Assembly (NCBI GenBank): GCA_025451235.1
Contig: JANWKT010000008.1
Coordinates: forward strand, 62,001-126,000
Reading direction: 5' to 3'
DNA: 64,000 nucleotides
DNA from: Flavobacteriales bacterium
GTDB lineage: Bacteria > Bacteroidota > Bacteroidia > CAIKAF01
Each line of letters starts with the position of its first letter. The first letter of the stretch is position 1. Shown here piece by piece: positions 14,559 to 24,013 of this stretch. The notes beneath the pieces were generated by a model, which saw nothing but the letters and a program-made list of their open reading frames with translations, was not told the DNA's origin and made no database searches. The position numbers and the translations under genes are program-made.

Positions 14559-16169
14559 CTAGTCTATCTTCAGTTTCACCAATACCTTGCGCTTGGTGGT
14601 GATCTTGCCGGCCTCTTCTATGCCTATGCAATAGAAGGAGTTTCCGAAGTCCTTCATGAGGCCAGGGAAGATGGTGAGCTCGTAGCCCGTTTCTTTTTTA
14701 TTGTAGATGGATTGCTTGGAAACGGACCCATCGGTGGTAATGGTAGCTCCTATCAATTCTACCTTGTCCTCTTTTCCAAAGTTCAGGTAGTTCACGTCGC
14801 GGGGATTCTCTACATTAAAATTGTCTTTGTTGTCGTAGTATAAATAAAGGATATCATCGCCCAGATGCTTATAGGAATATTGAACCAAAGATTGAGAAGT
14901 ACTGGAACTCCGTCTTGGGATCTTTTTGGTCCATTCGATTTCTCCTTCTTTGTCAATTTTTAAGGTAATGATGTCGTTATGCACATATACCCAATAGCAA
15001 TAAGTATTTCCTTTGCTGTCGGTATGACAAACCTGGTATTGATAGGCATATTCACCCACTATATAATAACTTCCATCAGAATTGATCAGGATCTCGTAAA
15101 ATTTGATATGGGGTACTTCCAGGTCCTTCCCTTTTTTCTCCGCCTTGTTTACCTGCTTCTCTGTATAAAACTCTTCAATAAAATCATTGTCGAACTCTTT
15201 TACATCCCTGGAGATCTCTTCTCCACTCTCTGCATCGAACTTACAGGAGAATGAACCCGAGATCTCATATTCCCCTTTATTTCCCCAAAATCCGGCGCAA
15301 TATATGATCCCCTCCTTCACCCTGAACTTACAACTGGAAATAAAATAATCGATCTGGAATTTTACTTCAGTCGGTTCTTTTTGGTCCCTGTTGAAAATAA
15401 CGAAATTATACGAAAGATCTTCAGGCCTGAGTTTTTCTTTTTTATTGGCTTTGGTGATCTCCTTCTCCAATACTTCCACCAAATAATATAAATTCCCGTT
15501 TTCGTCCATTTCACTATAAGAACTTCTCACTTTATCTTTCTCGTAAGGTAATTGCACGTCTTTTTCCTCTAATAGCTCCATTTTCTCATCATAAAAAAGG
15601 GTTTTGTTCGTACCTTCTTTTTTTACCTTGTCATACGAATAGGTTTCCACATAGAATACATCCGAATTCTTAAAGGTTTGCACATAAGCAGTATGGTTAT
15701 AATAATTCGCATAACCGGAAGCATAGGGGAGGGTGGTTAGTTTTACCGGATCTCCATCAAAGGTCCCGCCTTTCATGAATTGGCCATATAAAGTTTTGGT
15801 TTTTTCTTTTTGATTGATGAGCATGAAAGTGCCAAAAGGTTTTCCGTTCAATTCATCAATGGAGAATTGCCAGATCTTTGGGTTTTTGATCCCCATGAAT
15901 TCTTTTCCGAAAAATGGAACTTCAGTCAATAGATTATAGGTTTCTTTTTCGTAGGTGTTAACAAGAAAGGTCACTTTACCGAACCCTGGTTTTTTTACGA
16001 GTCCATAAATATATTGGTCATCCTGGTCGAATACCTGTACATCGTAAGAGGAGAACATGCCTCCTTTTTTGGTGGATTCCTGGGAAGTCTCTATGGTTAC
16101 GTTGTGGGATTGAGCGATCGCGGAGTTGATGCATAGAAATGCGATCAAAACGAGTTTTATATTTTTCAT
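14559..16169 (-). CDS. Secreted hypothetical protein
   Basis: 536 residues with an N-terminal signal peptide ('MKNIKLVLIAFLCINSAIAQ', cleavage probably after AIA or AQ). I chose the ATG at 16169; a longer frame upstream lacks a sensible signal. The mature protein is beta-rich with many short repeats of strand-turn-strand character ('GNLYYLVEVLE', 'GSYYIVGEYAYQYQV'), suggestive of a propeller-like fold. No C-terminal T9SS sorting domain is seen, so it is probably periplasmic or surface-retained by another route. It ends at a strong terminator. Function unknown. Confidence 0.75.
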   Translation of the reverse strand: MKNIKLVLIAFLCINSAIAQSHNVTIETSQESTKKGGMFSSYDVQVFDQDDQYIYGLVKKPGFGKVTFLVNTYEKETYNLLTEVPFFGKEFMGIKNPKIWQFSIDELNGKPFGTFMLINQKEKTKTLYGQFMKGGTFDGDPVKLTTLPYASGYANYYNHTAYVQTFKNSDVFYVETYSYDKVKKEGTNKTLFYDEKMELLEEKDVQLPYEKDKVRSSYSEMDENGNLYYLVEVLEKEITKANKKEKLRPEDLSYNFVIFNRDQKEPTEVKFQIDYFISSCKFRVKEGIIYCAGFWGNKGEYEISGSFSCKFDAESGEEISRDVKEFDNDFIEEFYTEKQVNKAEKKGKDLEVPHIKFYEILINSDGSYYIVGEYAYQYQVCHTDSKGNTYCYWVYVHNDIITLKIDKEGEIEWTKKIPRRSSSTSQSLVQYSYKHLGDDILYLYYDNKDNFNVENPRDVNYLNFGKEDKVELIGATITTDGSVSKQSIYNKKETGYELTIFPGLMKDFGNSFYCIGIEEAGKITTKRKVLVKLKID

Positions 16170-16510
16170 GGTGAAAGGTTTAATCAACTTTGGGCAAAGA
16201 TAGGAAAATGGAGAGGGGAGGGGTATAGGTAAAAACACCTATATTTTGTTTCTATTTATTGTCAATCTTTTTCAATAATTTATATACAGCTTCAAGGCCC
16301 GGGATCCCGGTGATCCCAGCCTGCGCTGGGAGGGAAACCGCTCAAAGATTATAGCAGAGCTTCGATCAACTAGGGTTGATCGAAGCTCTGCTATAAAAGA
16401 AAAAAAGATTCCCCTCCCTGCGAAGGCGGGGATCTGCTGGGATCCGGTGGTGCGAAACAATACGTTTAGGGATAAATGATAAAGCCACCAATAGATATAA
16501 CCCCAAATAT
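16170..16510. repeat. Gene-free stretch with a 22-bp perfect hairpin
   Basis: No gene is supported. A 22-bp perfect stem lies at 16349-16370 / 16375-16396 with a 4-nt loop (TAGG). It is flanked by smaller GC-rich hairpins such as CCCAGC/GCTGGG (about 16316-16331). The outer arms share 'gggatccc' and 'ctgcgaaggcggg'-type words with the composite repeats at 5.6 and 17.2 kb. No U-run follows the long stem, so it is not a simple terminator. Confidence 0.8.
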
Positions 16511-17044
16511 TTACTCTAATATCTCTGCTTCAAATATTTCCTTTAACTCCCTTTTTGATCGGGAACTTTCAAACTTAAATCCAACTATAGTGATTAAATA
16601 ACCAAAAAGGAACATTCCATAAGGGATCAATACACCCGGATTAAATTCCAGGTTGATGATAGACGTTGCTGTAAAGGCCAGGGCAGCGAAACCTACAATG
16701 GAGAGCCAAACAATCATAAATACAAGTGGCAAAGGATGTAAACGCATTTTTATATGGATGAGGGTATAACCTTCTCCATACATGGGTTGGATAGTACCGT
16801 AGATCCTTGGAAGAAAAGAATTACGACCTAGGATGATGCGTCTCATGATAAAGTTTCGTCCGATCCTTTGGCCTGCATAGGTTTTTGTGGTTCCGATGCT
16901 AAAGATCTTCCAGGTGAACATTTTTTCTTCTTCGATCATCTCATCCAGGCGGATGGAGATAGCAGATTCTGTGAGATCTGTTTTATAGGTGATCTTTTCG
17001 AAGGGTAGAAATTTTCGGATCGTTTTCAATATATGATGATTCAT
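16511..17044 (-). CDS. Two-TM membrane protein of unknown function
   Basis: 177 residues. The N-terminal ~100 residues are soluble and beta-rich ('FIMRRIILGRNSFLPRIYGT'), followed by two hydrophobic helices at about 107-131 and 136-156 and a charged tail. I believe related proteins occur in Bacteroidota, but I know no function. It is flanked by repeat-rich spacers and likely forms its own unit. Confidence 0.65.
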   Translation of the reverse strand: MNHHILKTIRKFLPFEKITYKTDLTESAISIRLDEMIEEEKMFTWKIFSIGTTKTYAGQRIGRNFIMRRIILGRNSFLPRIYGTIQPMYGEGYTLIHIKMRLHPLPLVFMIVWLSIVGFAALAFTATSIINLEFNPGVLIPYGMFLFGYLITIVGFKFESSRSKRELKEIFEAEILE

Positions 17045-17778
17045 TGTATGTTGAATTGCTGATGCAATTTTTTTTCCTCCTTTTTTTTGTCTCCCTGATC
17101 CCGATAGCTATCGGGATGTCGAAGGGTTTTCTTTTTTCCCTCCGGGGGCTTCTTTTTTTTAGAGGGCCGAAGGAGAAACTTCCAGTGGAAGTTTTGAATG
17201 AGGAGCCAGTCGGTGCGGTTGGGATCCCTGCTTTCGCAGGGACGCAACGAAATGAACTCCCGGCCTCGTTACACCCGCAATGCCTCCTCGGCCAAATGCC
17301 TTTTGCCCTTGCGCAGTCCACCGCACAGGCATTGCCGAGCGCTGCCGTATCCACTCGGACAACCCACCCCGCACCGCCACCATTTCGTTGCCTACCTCCG
17401 GCAGATTTCTTCTCGGATTTTTCCCAACACACTGGCCACATGATCTGCGATTTTTTGGGACAAAAAGAACAACACGGGTAATTGCAGGTAAGTGAGAACT
17501 TGGCAAACCCACTATCCCGCAAATAATGTAGCCTGCGGGAGGCGAAACCCGAAATGGTGCGAACTTTGGGTTTTGCGGCTTAGGCGGCGTTGGGTTAAGG
17601 TGAAAAGCAAAAGCCCAAAGTTAGCATTTCGGGGGTCTTTTCTTTTGCTTACTTTTCTTTGGACAAGCAAAGAAAAGTAAGACCCAGTGGTAACGAAAAA
17701 AAGAAGAACTGCTGGGGATAACTGAAGGACTGAAAAGCCGAAACTAAGTAAAAACCTTCTTGACCGAAATCTAATCTT
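17045..17778. repeat. Composite intergenic repeat, copy B
   Basis: No gene is supported. It begins with the palindrome CCCGATAGCTATCGGG (17100-17115). A stretch at 17160-17430 matches copy A (5.58-5.88 kb) and copy C (19.37-19.56 kb). A second block at 17484-17690 matches only copy C (19604-19812). That block holds a long inverted repeat, CCCGAAATGG...TTTTGC (17548-17576) against GCAAAAGCCC...TTTCGGG (17607-17633), and a 14-bp perfect hairpin (17648-17661 / 17668-17681). Open frames on both strands are artefacts of the GC-rich repeat. Confidence 0.85.
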
Positions 17779-18348
17779 TTATTGCTTCTGTTCACTCGTG
17801 GCTTTTATATCCTCCCTCCGCGGCGCTCCAAAAATAGGAACCAATATTTTTTCCAGCAATCTCCAGAACCGAAGTTTATCTAATACAAAATTCATATAGG
17901 GAGTAACTACACAATAAGCCGAGTTTTTTTCTCCCCTATGATGCTGTGCATGGTGCTTCGAATTTTGTAGGATGCGCAAAGTTTGAAGGATTCTTACGAT
18001 CCACGGAACTTTATGTTTCGGTAAATGTGCATATTTATGCAATTGGTTCGCATTCGTACCAATAAAACAAAACAACCACATATGCCAGGTGAGTTGTCCA
18101 ATCCACCAGGCAACCACAATTCCCAATGCCGAAACCAATAACAAATCCCAGGAACTGGCCCACCAGGATTTTTTGGTGAACTCCAATGGACTATGGTGAT
18201 GGACCACATTCGGAATAACGATCCATTTACCCACTACGGGAGTTTTCTCCGTTCCAAATGTATCTTCCGCCCAATGTACAATGCCAGAGAGCAAATCGAT
18301 GGCGAGGATAACCAGAATCAATTCGATGATGAACCAAAGTATGGACAT
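17779..18348 (-). CDS. CarF/TMEM189 (Kua)-type fatty-acyl desaturase, candidate plasmanyl-lipid desaturase
   Basis: 189 residues with three or four membrane segments and a set of His clusters at the expected places: 'GIVHWAEDTFG' near residue 22, 'NVVHHHSPLEFTKKSWW' near 47, 'NQLHKYAHLPKH' near 101 and 'SKHHAQHHRGEKNSAYCV' near 129. This pattern is that of the Kua/TMEM189/CarF family. Members studied in myxobacteria and animals introduce the vinyl-ether double bond of plasmalogens. The reaction needs O2 and an electron donor, implying an aerobic lifestyle. No plasmalogen partner genes are nearby. Specific substrate is inferred. Confidence 0.8.
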   Translation of the reverse strand: MSILWFIIELILVILAIDLLSGIVHWAEDTFGTEKTPVVGKWIVIPNVVHHHSPLEFTKKSWWASSWDLLLVSALGIVVAWWIGQLTWHMWLFCFIGTNANQLHKYAHLPKHKVPWIVRILQTLRILQNSKHHAQHHRGEKNSAYCVVTPYMNFVLDKLRFWRLLEKILVPIFGAPRREDIKATSEQKQ

Positions 18349-18373
18349 AGTATTAAGTATTAAGTAGCAAGTA

Positions 18374-19105
18374 TTACTGTATCCTTAATGAATCTTTCAA
18401 CTCTTTGGAAAAGATCTCACGACCTAAGGCCGGTTCTTTGATATTCAATTCCCTGAAATTGGTTTCATCGGAATTGGTGAATTTTTTATCGTCATTCCGG
18501 TCGATGATCGATTTTACTAAGATCTTCTGCGTTTTTGGATAATAAAAATAATCAATGAACTTTTCATTGTTAGGCGTTACCTGTACCAGGTTCTTTCCAT
18601 TCAGGTCGGAAGTAAATAACATCACGGGGTCTGCCGAATTGTATACCTTATCTCCATTATGGTCTTTCATCACGATCCTGTAAAAGATCTGCGGATTCGA
18701 AAATTCTTTGTGCAAAGCAAAAGACAATATATGGGCCGTATCTTTTAATAAAGGATAACTCACCCCCGTATTCAAATCGTGAAATAAAATATTGCGGATA
18801 TCGAAGATATTCTCATCGTTGTTTACGAATTCCTTGTTTGCCATGCGATCATTGTATCCTTTTTCTTTGGTGTTTTCCTTAAATGATAAAATTCCACTGT
18901 CTTCCGTTCTTTCTTTTTTTCTATCTTCTTTCGATGGGAGGTAACAGGTACCTGTGGGGAAGATCACCATGCTGTCGATCCCGCAATCCATGGGATCACC
19001 AATGATGATAGAAGTATTGGCTTTGGTAGGTTCTTGCCTGGGTTTTCCACAGGCGGATGTACTAACAAGGAGACATGCAATGAAAAAAAAGTGGATGGAT
19101 CTCAT
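18374..19105 (-). CDS. Lipoprotein with EF-hand-like loops
   Basis: 243 residues starting at the ATG of 'MRSIHFFFIACLLVSTSAC', a lipoprotein signal with Cys19. The mature protein is beta-rich and resembles short TolB/propeller-like lipoproteins. Two Asp/Asn-rich loops, 'DHNGDKVYNSAD' and 'DRNDDKKFTNSDE', fit the DxNxDxxxxxxD calcium-loop pattern. I infer calcium binding at the cell surface or in the periplasm. Just 25 bp separate its stop from the CarF-like start, so the two may be co-transcribed. Function unknown. Confidence 0.7.
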   Translation of the reverse strand: MRSIHFFFIACLLVSTSACGKPRQEPTKANTSIIIGDPMDCGIDSMVIFPTGTCYLPSKEDRKKERTEDSGILSFKENTKEKGYNDRMANKEFVNNDENIFDIRNILFHDLNTGVSYPLLKDTAHILSFALHKEFSNPQIFYRIVMKDHNGDKVYNSADPVMLFTSDLNGKNLVQVTPNNEKFIDYFYYPKTQKILVKSIIDRNDDKKFTNSDETNFRELNIKEPALGREIFSKELKDSLRIQ

Positions 19106-19162
19106 ATGGCGCTGTATTGGTTTTGTGTAGAACGAAAATAGATGAATGGGGTCGAGGCGCAT

Positions 19163-19912
19163 AAGGGGTTAACGGTTGTTAACTAGGGCTATAAATGTTT
19201 TTAAGAAATGGGAGGATAGTCCCTCGTTCATTCAACATTTCTTTGTATGCTATCAGCAGATTTTTTCTCGGATTGCTGGCGCAATTCATTTTTTCTTTTT
19301 TGCCTCCGGCGGTTTCCCTCCGGGGGCTTCTTTTTTTTAGAAAAAAAGAAGGAAAAAAATCGCAACGAAATGAACTCCCGGCCTCGTTACACCCGCAATG
19401 CCTCCTCGGCCAAATGCCTTTACCCTTACACATTCCAACCCACAGGCATTGCCGAGCGCTACCGTATCCACTCGGACAACCCACCACGCACTGCCACCAT
19501 TTCGTTGCCTCCCATCCGGCTGATTTCTTCTCTGATTGCTCCCAACCCACAGACCACAGGGTATAGTATTTTCTGGGTATAAAGATTGTACGTGAAATAG
19601 CAAGTAAGTGATAACTTGGTTAACCCATGATCTTGCAGATAATGTGGCTTGCGGGAGGCGAAACCCGAAATGGCGCGAACTTTGGGTTTTGCGGCTTATG
19701 CGGCGGTTGGGCAAAGGTGAAAGCAAAAGCCCAAAGTTAGCATTTCGGGGCTCCTTTCTTTTGTTTACTTTTCTTTGGAGAAGCAAAGAAAAGTAAAACC
19801 CTCGCGGTAGCGAATCAGAGCAAACACATAACGCCGCAGGCAAATCTGCGGGAAATAAACGAGTAACCCCGATAGCTATCGGGGCTGCGAGGCGTTGGCT
19901 AAAAATCCAATA
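19163..19912. repeat. Composite intergenic repeat, copy C
   Basis: No gene is supported. 19372-19560 matches copies A and B ('atgaactcccggcctcgtta', 'cattgccgagcgct'). 19604-19812 matches the second block of copy B, including the inverted repeat and a 14-bp perfect hairpin (19764-19777 / 19784-19797). It ends at the palindrome CCCCGATAGCTATCGGGG (19867-19884). The first block is shortened relative to B: the 'ccgaaggagaaacttcc' part is missing. Confidence 0.85.
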
Positions 19913-22057
19913 TCACTTGTAATCCATTCCCAAATTGAACATGGTAAATGCCCAGATATCGGCCCATTCATCAATGGCCATGGTGGTGGATTTTCCTGCT
20001 CCATGACCCGCTTTGGTATCAATGCGGATAAGAATAGGATTTTGTCCTTTATGTTTTTCCTGCAAGGTGGCTGCAAACTTAAATGAATGTGCAGGTACCA
20101 CCCTGTCATCATGATCTGCCGTTAATACCATTGTACATGGATACTCTGTTCCCTCTTTTATATTATGCAAAGGTGAATATTTTACCAGGTTCTTAAAGTC
20201 TCCCTCCTTGTCACTGCTTCCATATTCAACTGCCCATGCATGCCCGATGGTGAACTGATGGTAACGCAACATATCCAAAACTCCTACTGCAGGCAATGCC
20301 ACTTTAAATAATTCAGGACGTTGGGTCATTACTGCACCTACCAATAATCCTCCATTGGAACGACCATGAATGGCCAGCTTTTTTGAATTGGTATATTTTT
20401 TCTCGATCAAATATTCAGCAGCAGCAATAAAATCGTCGAATACATTTTGTTTTTTCAATAACATGCCAGCTTTATGCCATTCCTGCCCGTATTCTCCACC
20501 ACCCCGTAAATTCGCCACTGCATATACACCTCCTTTTTCGAGGAATACCATGTGTTGGATCTGGAAGGAGGGAAGGATACTGATATCAAATCCACCATAC
20601 CCATACAACAGGGTTGGATTTTTTCCATTTAACTTCAATCCTTTTTTATGTACAATGAACATAGGAATTTTAGTTCCGTCTTTGGAAGCATAAAATTCCT
20701 GCTTCACTTCAAAATCATCTGTTTTGAATTTGATCTCGGATTTACGGAATACTTCACTCTTGTTACCCTCTGTATCGTATTTATAAATGGTAGGTGGCAT
20801 ATTGAAGGAGGTAAATACATAAAAGGCTTCCTTCTCATCTTTTTTACCACTGAAACCACCGGCTGTACCGCGGGTAGGTAATTCTACATCGTATAAATAT
20901 TTTCCACTGTAATCGAAAACTTTTACCAGGCTGCAAGCATCCTTTAAATAATTGGCCATCCATTTTCCACCGATATTCGAAATTCCAGTGAGCACATTTT
21001 CCTCTTCTGGAATAATGGTGACCCATTTTTTGCGATCAGGATCGTTGGTATTTACTTTTACCACCCTGTATTTATCGGCATCGATATTCGTCATTACATA
21101 AATATCATCTCCATCATTGTCGATCACATTCGACTCGTTGTTGAAATCATCTACAATGGTGATCCATGGTGCGGTAAAACCTTTTTTCAGGTCTTTTATC
21201 TTGAGGGTATTTCCATAGGTGCCGGTGGTAGTTACCAGGATGAGCCATCTTTCATCTTCACTTACCCCGGCATAATGACCATGCAATGGATTGGAAAGAT
21301 CTTCGAAGACGAGCAGATCCTTGTCTTGGGAAGTTCCCATTTTATGGTAATATACTTTTTGGTAACTGTTGGCAGTGCTTAATTCAGAGCCGGTAGGAGC
21401 AGGGAACCTGGAATAGAAAAATCCATCCTGGTACCAGGAGATGCCTGAAAATTTTACCCATTTGATCTTGTCATCGGTTTGTTTTTGATCGGCTAAGGTC
21501 ATTACATAAATGGTTTGCCAATCGCTGCCTCCTTCGCTTAAACTATAGCCTGCATATTTTCCATCTTTGCTTACGGAGAATCCGGAAAGTGAAGTAGTAC
21601 CATCCGCCGATAATTTATTCGGATCAATGAGCACTTTGGGATCATCGCTCAATGCTTTGTGGAAATACAATACTGATTGGTTTTGTAAACCATCGTTCTT
21701 ATAAAAGAAATACTGTCCGCCTTCTTTAAAAGGTGTTGAATATTTGGGATAATTCCAGATCTCTGTTAACCGGGTTTTGATGGCGTTGCGATAAGGGATC
21801 TGTTCAAGATAACCGAAAGTAGCTTTGTTCTCAGCTTCCACCCATTTTTTAGTTTCAGGGGTGGTATCATTTTCTAACCAGCGGTAAGGGTCTTTGATGA
21901 TGGTCCCAAAATAATCATCCTGAACGGTGGTATCTTTCCTGGTTTCAGGATAGTCTACTTTGATCTGTTCTACTCTGGTCTCTTTTTCCTTACAAGCATC
22001 TTTCCCACAGGAAATCAATAATGCACTGGAAATTAATAGAAGTATAGGTTTAGTCAT
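19913..22057 (-). CDS. Prolyl oligopeptidase (S9A), lipoprotein
   Basis: 714 residues with a lipoprotein signal ('LLLISSALLISCGKDAC', first Cys near residue 17), an N-terminal 'DYFGTIIKDPYRWLEND' typical of S9A, a seven-bladed propeller in the middle, and a C-terminal alpha/beta-hydrolase domain. The catalytic Ser lies in 'IHGRSNGGLLVGA', the Asp in 'LTADHDDRVVPAHSFKF' and the His in 'TKAGHGAGK'. The enzyme cleaves after Pro in short peptides, here probably in the periplasm. It stands alone. Length and motif set are normal. Confidence 0.93.
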   Translation of the reverse strand: MTKPILLLISSALLISCGKDACKEKETRVEQIKVDYPETRKDTTVQDDYFGTIIKDPYRWLENDTTPETKKWVEAENKATFGYLEQIPYRNAIKTRLTEIWNYPKYSTPFKEGGQYFFYKNDGLQNQSVLYFHKALSDDPKVLIDPNKLSADGTTSLSGFSVSKDGKYAGYSLSEGGSDWQTIYVMTLADQKQTDDKIKWVKFSGISWYQDGFFYSRFPAPTGSELSTANSYQKVYYHKMGTSQDKDLLVFEDLSNPLHGHYAGVSEDERWLILVTTTGTYGNTLKIKDLKKGFTAPWITIVDDFNNESNVIDNDGDDIYVMTNIDADKYRVVKVNTNDPDRKKWVTIIPEEENVLTGISNIGGKWMANYLKDACSLVKVFDYSGKYLYDVELPTRGTAGGFSGKKDEKEAFYVFTSFNMPPTIYKYDTEGNKSEVFRKSEIKFKTDDFEVKQEFYASKDGTKIPMFIVHKKGLKLNGKNPTLLYGYGGFDISILPSFQIQHMVFLEKGGVYAVANLRGGGEYGQEWHKAGMLLKKQNVFDDFIAAAEYLIEKKYTNSKKLAIHGRSNGGLLVGAVMTQRPELFKVALPAVGVLDMLRYHQFTIGHAWAVEYGSSDKEGDFKNLVKYSPLHNIKEGTEYPCTMVLTADHDDRVVPAHSFKFAATLQEKHKGQNPILIRIDTKAGHGAGKSTTMAIDEWADIWAFTMFNLGMDYK

Positions 22058-22144
22058 ACTCTGCGCTACTTTTCGTTGAATACAAAGATTGGAATTTTGG
22101 GTCGGCTATTTAGTCATAGAAATTATGATAAATCCGAAAAAATC

Positions 22145-23422
22145 TTAAAATTTCGAAAAAAACAGGACTGCATTCACGTCTCCGAAGCCAAAACTGGACT
22201 TTCCGACGATATTGATTTCTTTTTGGATGGTTTGGAGGGGGGCCTTTTCCCGATCGATAATGGCTGCAATTTCAGGGTGAAAGTCCACAGAATTTTTATT
22301 GCCGTGGATAAATCCCCCTTGCATTTGTAGAATGGCCGCTACCAATTCAATACTTCCGGCCGCTGCCAGGCAATGACCGATCAATGTCTTGGGTGCATTT
22401 ACATAAGGGAAATCCTTGCCTTTCAACTGAAGTACTTCGGACCAGTTCCTAATCTCGGCCACATCACCTATGGTAGAAGTAAGATGTCCGCAAATAAGGT
22501 CTATTTGTTCTGCTTTTACACCGGCATTCTCCATGGCCTGACTAATGCATTTACGCACCGCATAGTTGTTAGGGAAGGTCATGGTACCTCCCTGGCGTTG
22601 GCCACCGTTATTGATATGTCCGCCCAATATTTCGGCGTAGATCCTGGCCCCTCTTTTTTGTGCATGTTCCAGTTCTTCCAATACCAAAGCACCGGAGCCG
22701 GCACCGGGAATAAATCCGGAAGCAGTTGCACTCATAGGTCTGGATGCTTCTTCAGGCCGGTCGTTCATTTTACGGTTGGTGACCCACATGGAATCGAACC
22801 CACCCCAAATATAAGGACCGTCACAATCTGTGCTGCCACAAAGCATAATATCTGCTTTGCCATTTTTTATAAACTCAAATCCATCAATCACGCCTTCGGT
22901 ACCTGTGGAGCAGGCCGAACTATTGCTGGTGACTTTATTTCCCAACCCGATCAATCCTGATAAAAAAGCAGAAGGGCCCGAGTTCATGGTCTGCTCAATC
23001 ACCCTGCCACCCAGGCGACGTACATTCATATCGTCTACTTTATAAAAAGCATCCCGCAGAGGTTCTACTCCGGCTATACCTGTACCAAAAATACTTCCTG
23101 CATTCCAGAAAGGCTCTATCTTCTCATCGGTCCCTTTTAATTCGAAGCCGGCATCCAACCAGGCATCTACTCCGGCTATACAACCATATACAATGGCAGA
23201 GCTGGTTAAAAATTTTAAGGTAAGCTCCGTGAAATATTTCTTTTTTAATTCTTCGGTCACTGCAGGGATCCCTGCCAGTGTACATGCGAAGCCCAGGCGT
23301 TTTAATTCAGCAATTTCTTTGATCCCGCTTTTTTGATGGTAAAGGGCATTGGAAAATTCTTCGAGGTTAATTGCATTGGGGGCAACTACTCCCATTCCAG
23401 TTACAACGACCCTTCTTTCCAT
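22145..23422 (-). CDS. Beta-ketoacyl-ACP synthase (KAS I/II-type), last gene of the lipid/polyketide cluster
   Basis: 425 residues, starting 'MERRVVVTGMGVVAPN' as KAS I/II enzymes do. The nucleophile Cys171 lies in 'SNSSACSTGTEGVIDG', and the two catalytic His are in 'ICGHLTSTIGD' and 'LIGHCLAAAGSIELVAA'. The Gly-for-Ala and Leu substitutions around the first His are unlike housekeeping FabF. It condenses malonyl-ACP with an acyl chain, probably making the long acyl starter used by the type III synthase in this cluster. It follows the FabZ-like gene by 49 bp. Confidence 0.9.
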   Translation of the reverse strand: MERRVVVTGMGVVAPNAINLEEFSNALYHQKSGIKEIAELKRLGFACTLAGIPAVTEELKKKYFTELTLKFLTSSAIVYGCIAGVDAWLDAGFELKGTDEKIEPFWNAGSIFGTGIAGVEPLRDAFYKVDDMNVRRLGGRVIEQTMNSGPSAFLSGLIGLGNKVTSNSSACSTGTEGVIDGFEFIKNGKADIMLCGSTDCDGPYIWGGFDSMWVTNRKMNDRPEEASRPMSATASGFIPGAGSGALVLEELEHAQKRGARIYAEILGGHINNGGQRQGGTMTFPNNYAVRKCISQAMENAGVKAEQIDLICGHLTSTIGDVAEIRNWSEVLQLKGKDFPYVNAPKTLIGHCLAAAGSIELVAAILQMQGGFIHGNKNSVDFHPEIAAIIDREKAPLQTIQKEINIVGKSSFGFGDVNAVLFFSKF

Positions 23423-23471
23423 TTATTCTAAATGTTTCGTGTAAAGATAAGTGTTTTGATGGACAAACACT

Positions 23472-23924
23472 TTATATCGTTGCGAACATGCCTGCCATGA
23501 CCCCTTTGCTGATAAGCTCACCAGATTCTGTTTCCATGGTGACTTCACATTTCAGGCTTTTGAGACGGAAATATAATTTATGTGCTTTTACAATTACTTT
23601 TTCTTTGGGAAGAACCGTACGGTAATAATGTACCTGGTTGGTGGTAAAAAACACACGTAAAGTTTTCATGATCTCGGGGTTGGCCCGGTATAAATGGATC
23701 CCAAAAGCTACTAAACCGATTTGCGCCATACATTCGGTGAGGATCACTCCGGGGGTTACCGGATTTCCAGGGAAATGACCGCGGTAAAAGAATTCATTTT
23801 CTTTAAACGTATAGCAGCCTTCAATGTGGTCATCATCGATCTCTAGTATTTCATCAATAAATCTGAAGGGGGCCCTGTAGGGCATGCAGTCCAAGATATT
23901 TTGCTCTACGCTGGTTGCTATCAT
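23472..23924 (-). CDS. FabZ-like 3-hydroxyacyl-ACP dehydratase (hotdog fold)
   Basis: 150 residues with the hotdog-dehydratase active-site helix 'YRGHFPGNPVTPGVILTECM', containing the catalytic His and Glu. Start 'MPYRAPFRFIDEI' and end fit FabZ lengths (~150). It would supply the dehydration step for chain extension together with the ketosynthase and the SDR. I infer a dedicated pathway copy, because it is separated from ordinary fab genes and sits inside this cluster. Confidence 0.88.
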   Translation of the reverse strand: MIATSVEQNILDCMPYRAPFRFIDEILEIDDDHIEGCYTFKENEFFYRGHFPGNPVTPGVILTECMAQIGLVAFGIHLYRANPEIMKTLRVFFTTNQVHYYRTVLPKEKVIVKAHKLYFRLKSLKCEVTMETESGELISKGVMAGMFATI

Positions 23925-24013
23925 CTATACAAATATAATAATTAATGCAGGCAGTTTTATATAACAAATATTGTACCGATTTATTGTAAATTAAGAATGT
24001 TTTTGAAAGGTTT

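Noticed and set aside
16983-17522. 179-residue frame on the minus strand overlapping composite repeat B
   Set aside because: Lies wholly in the repeat, has no conserved feature and overlaps the real membrane gene at 16511-17044.
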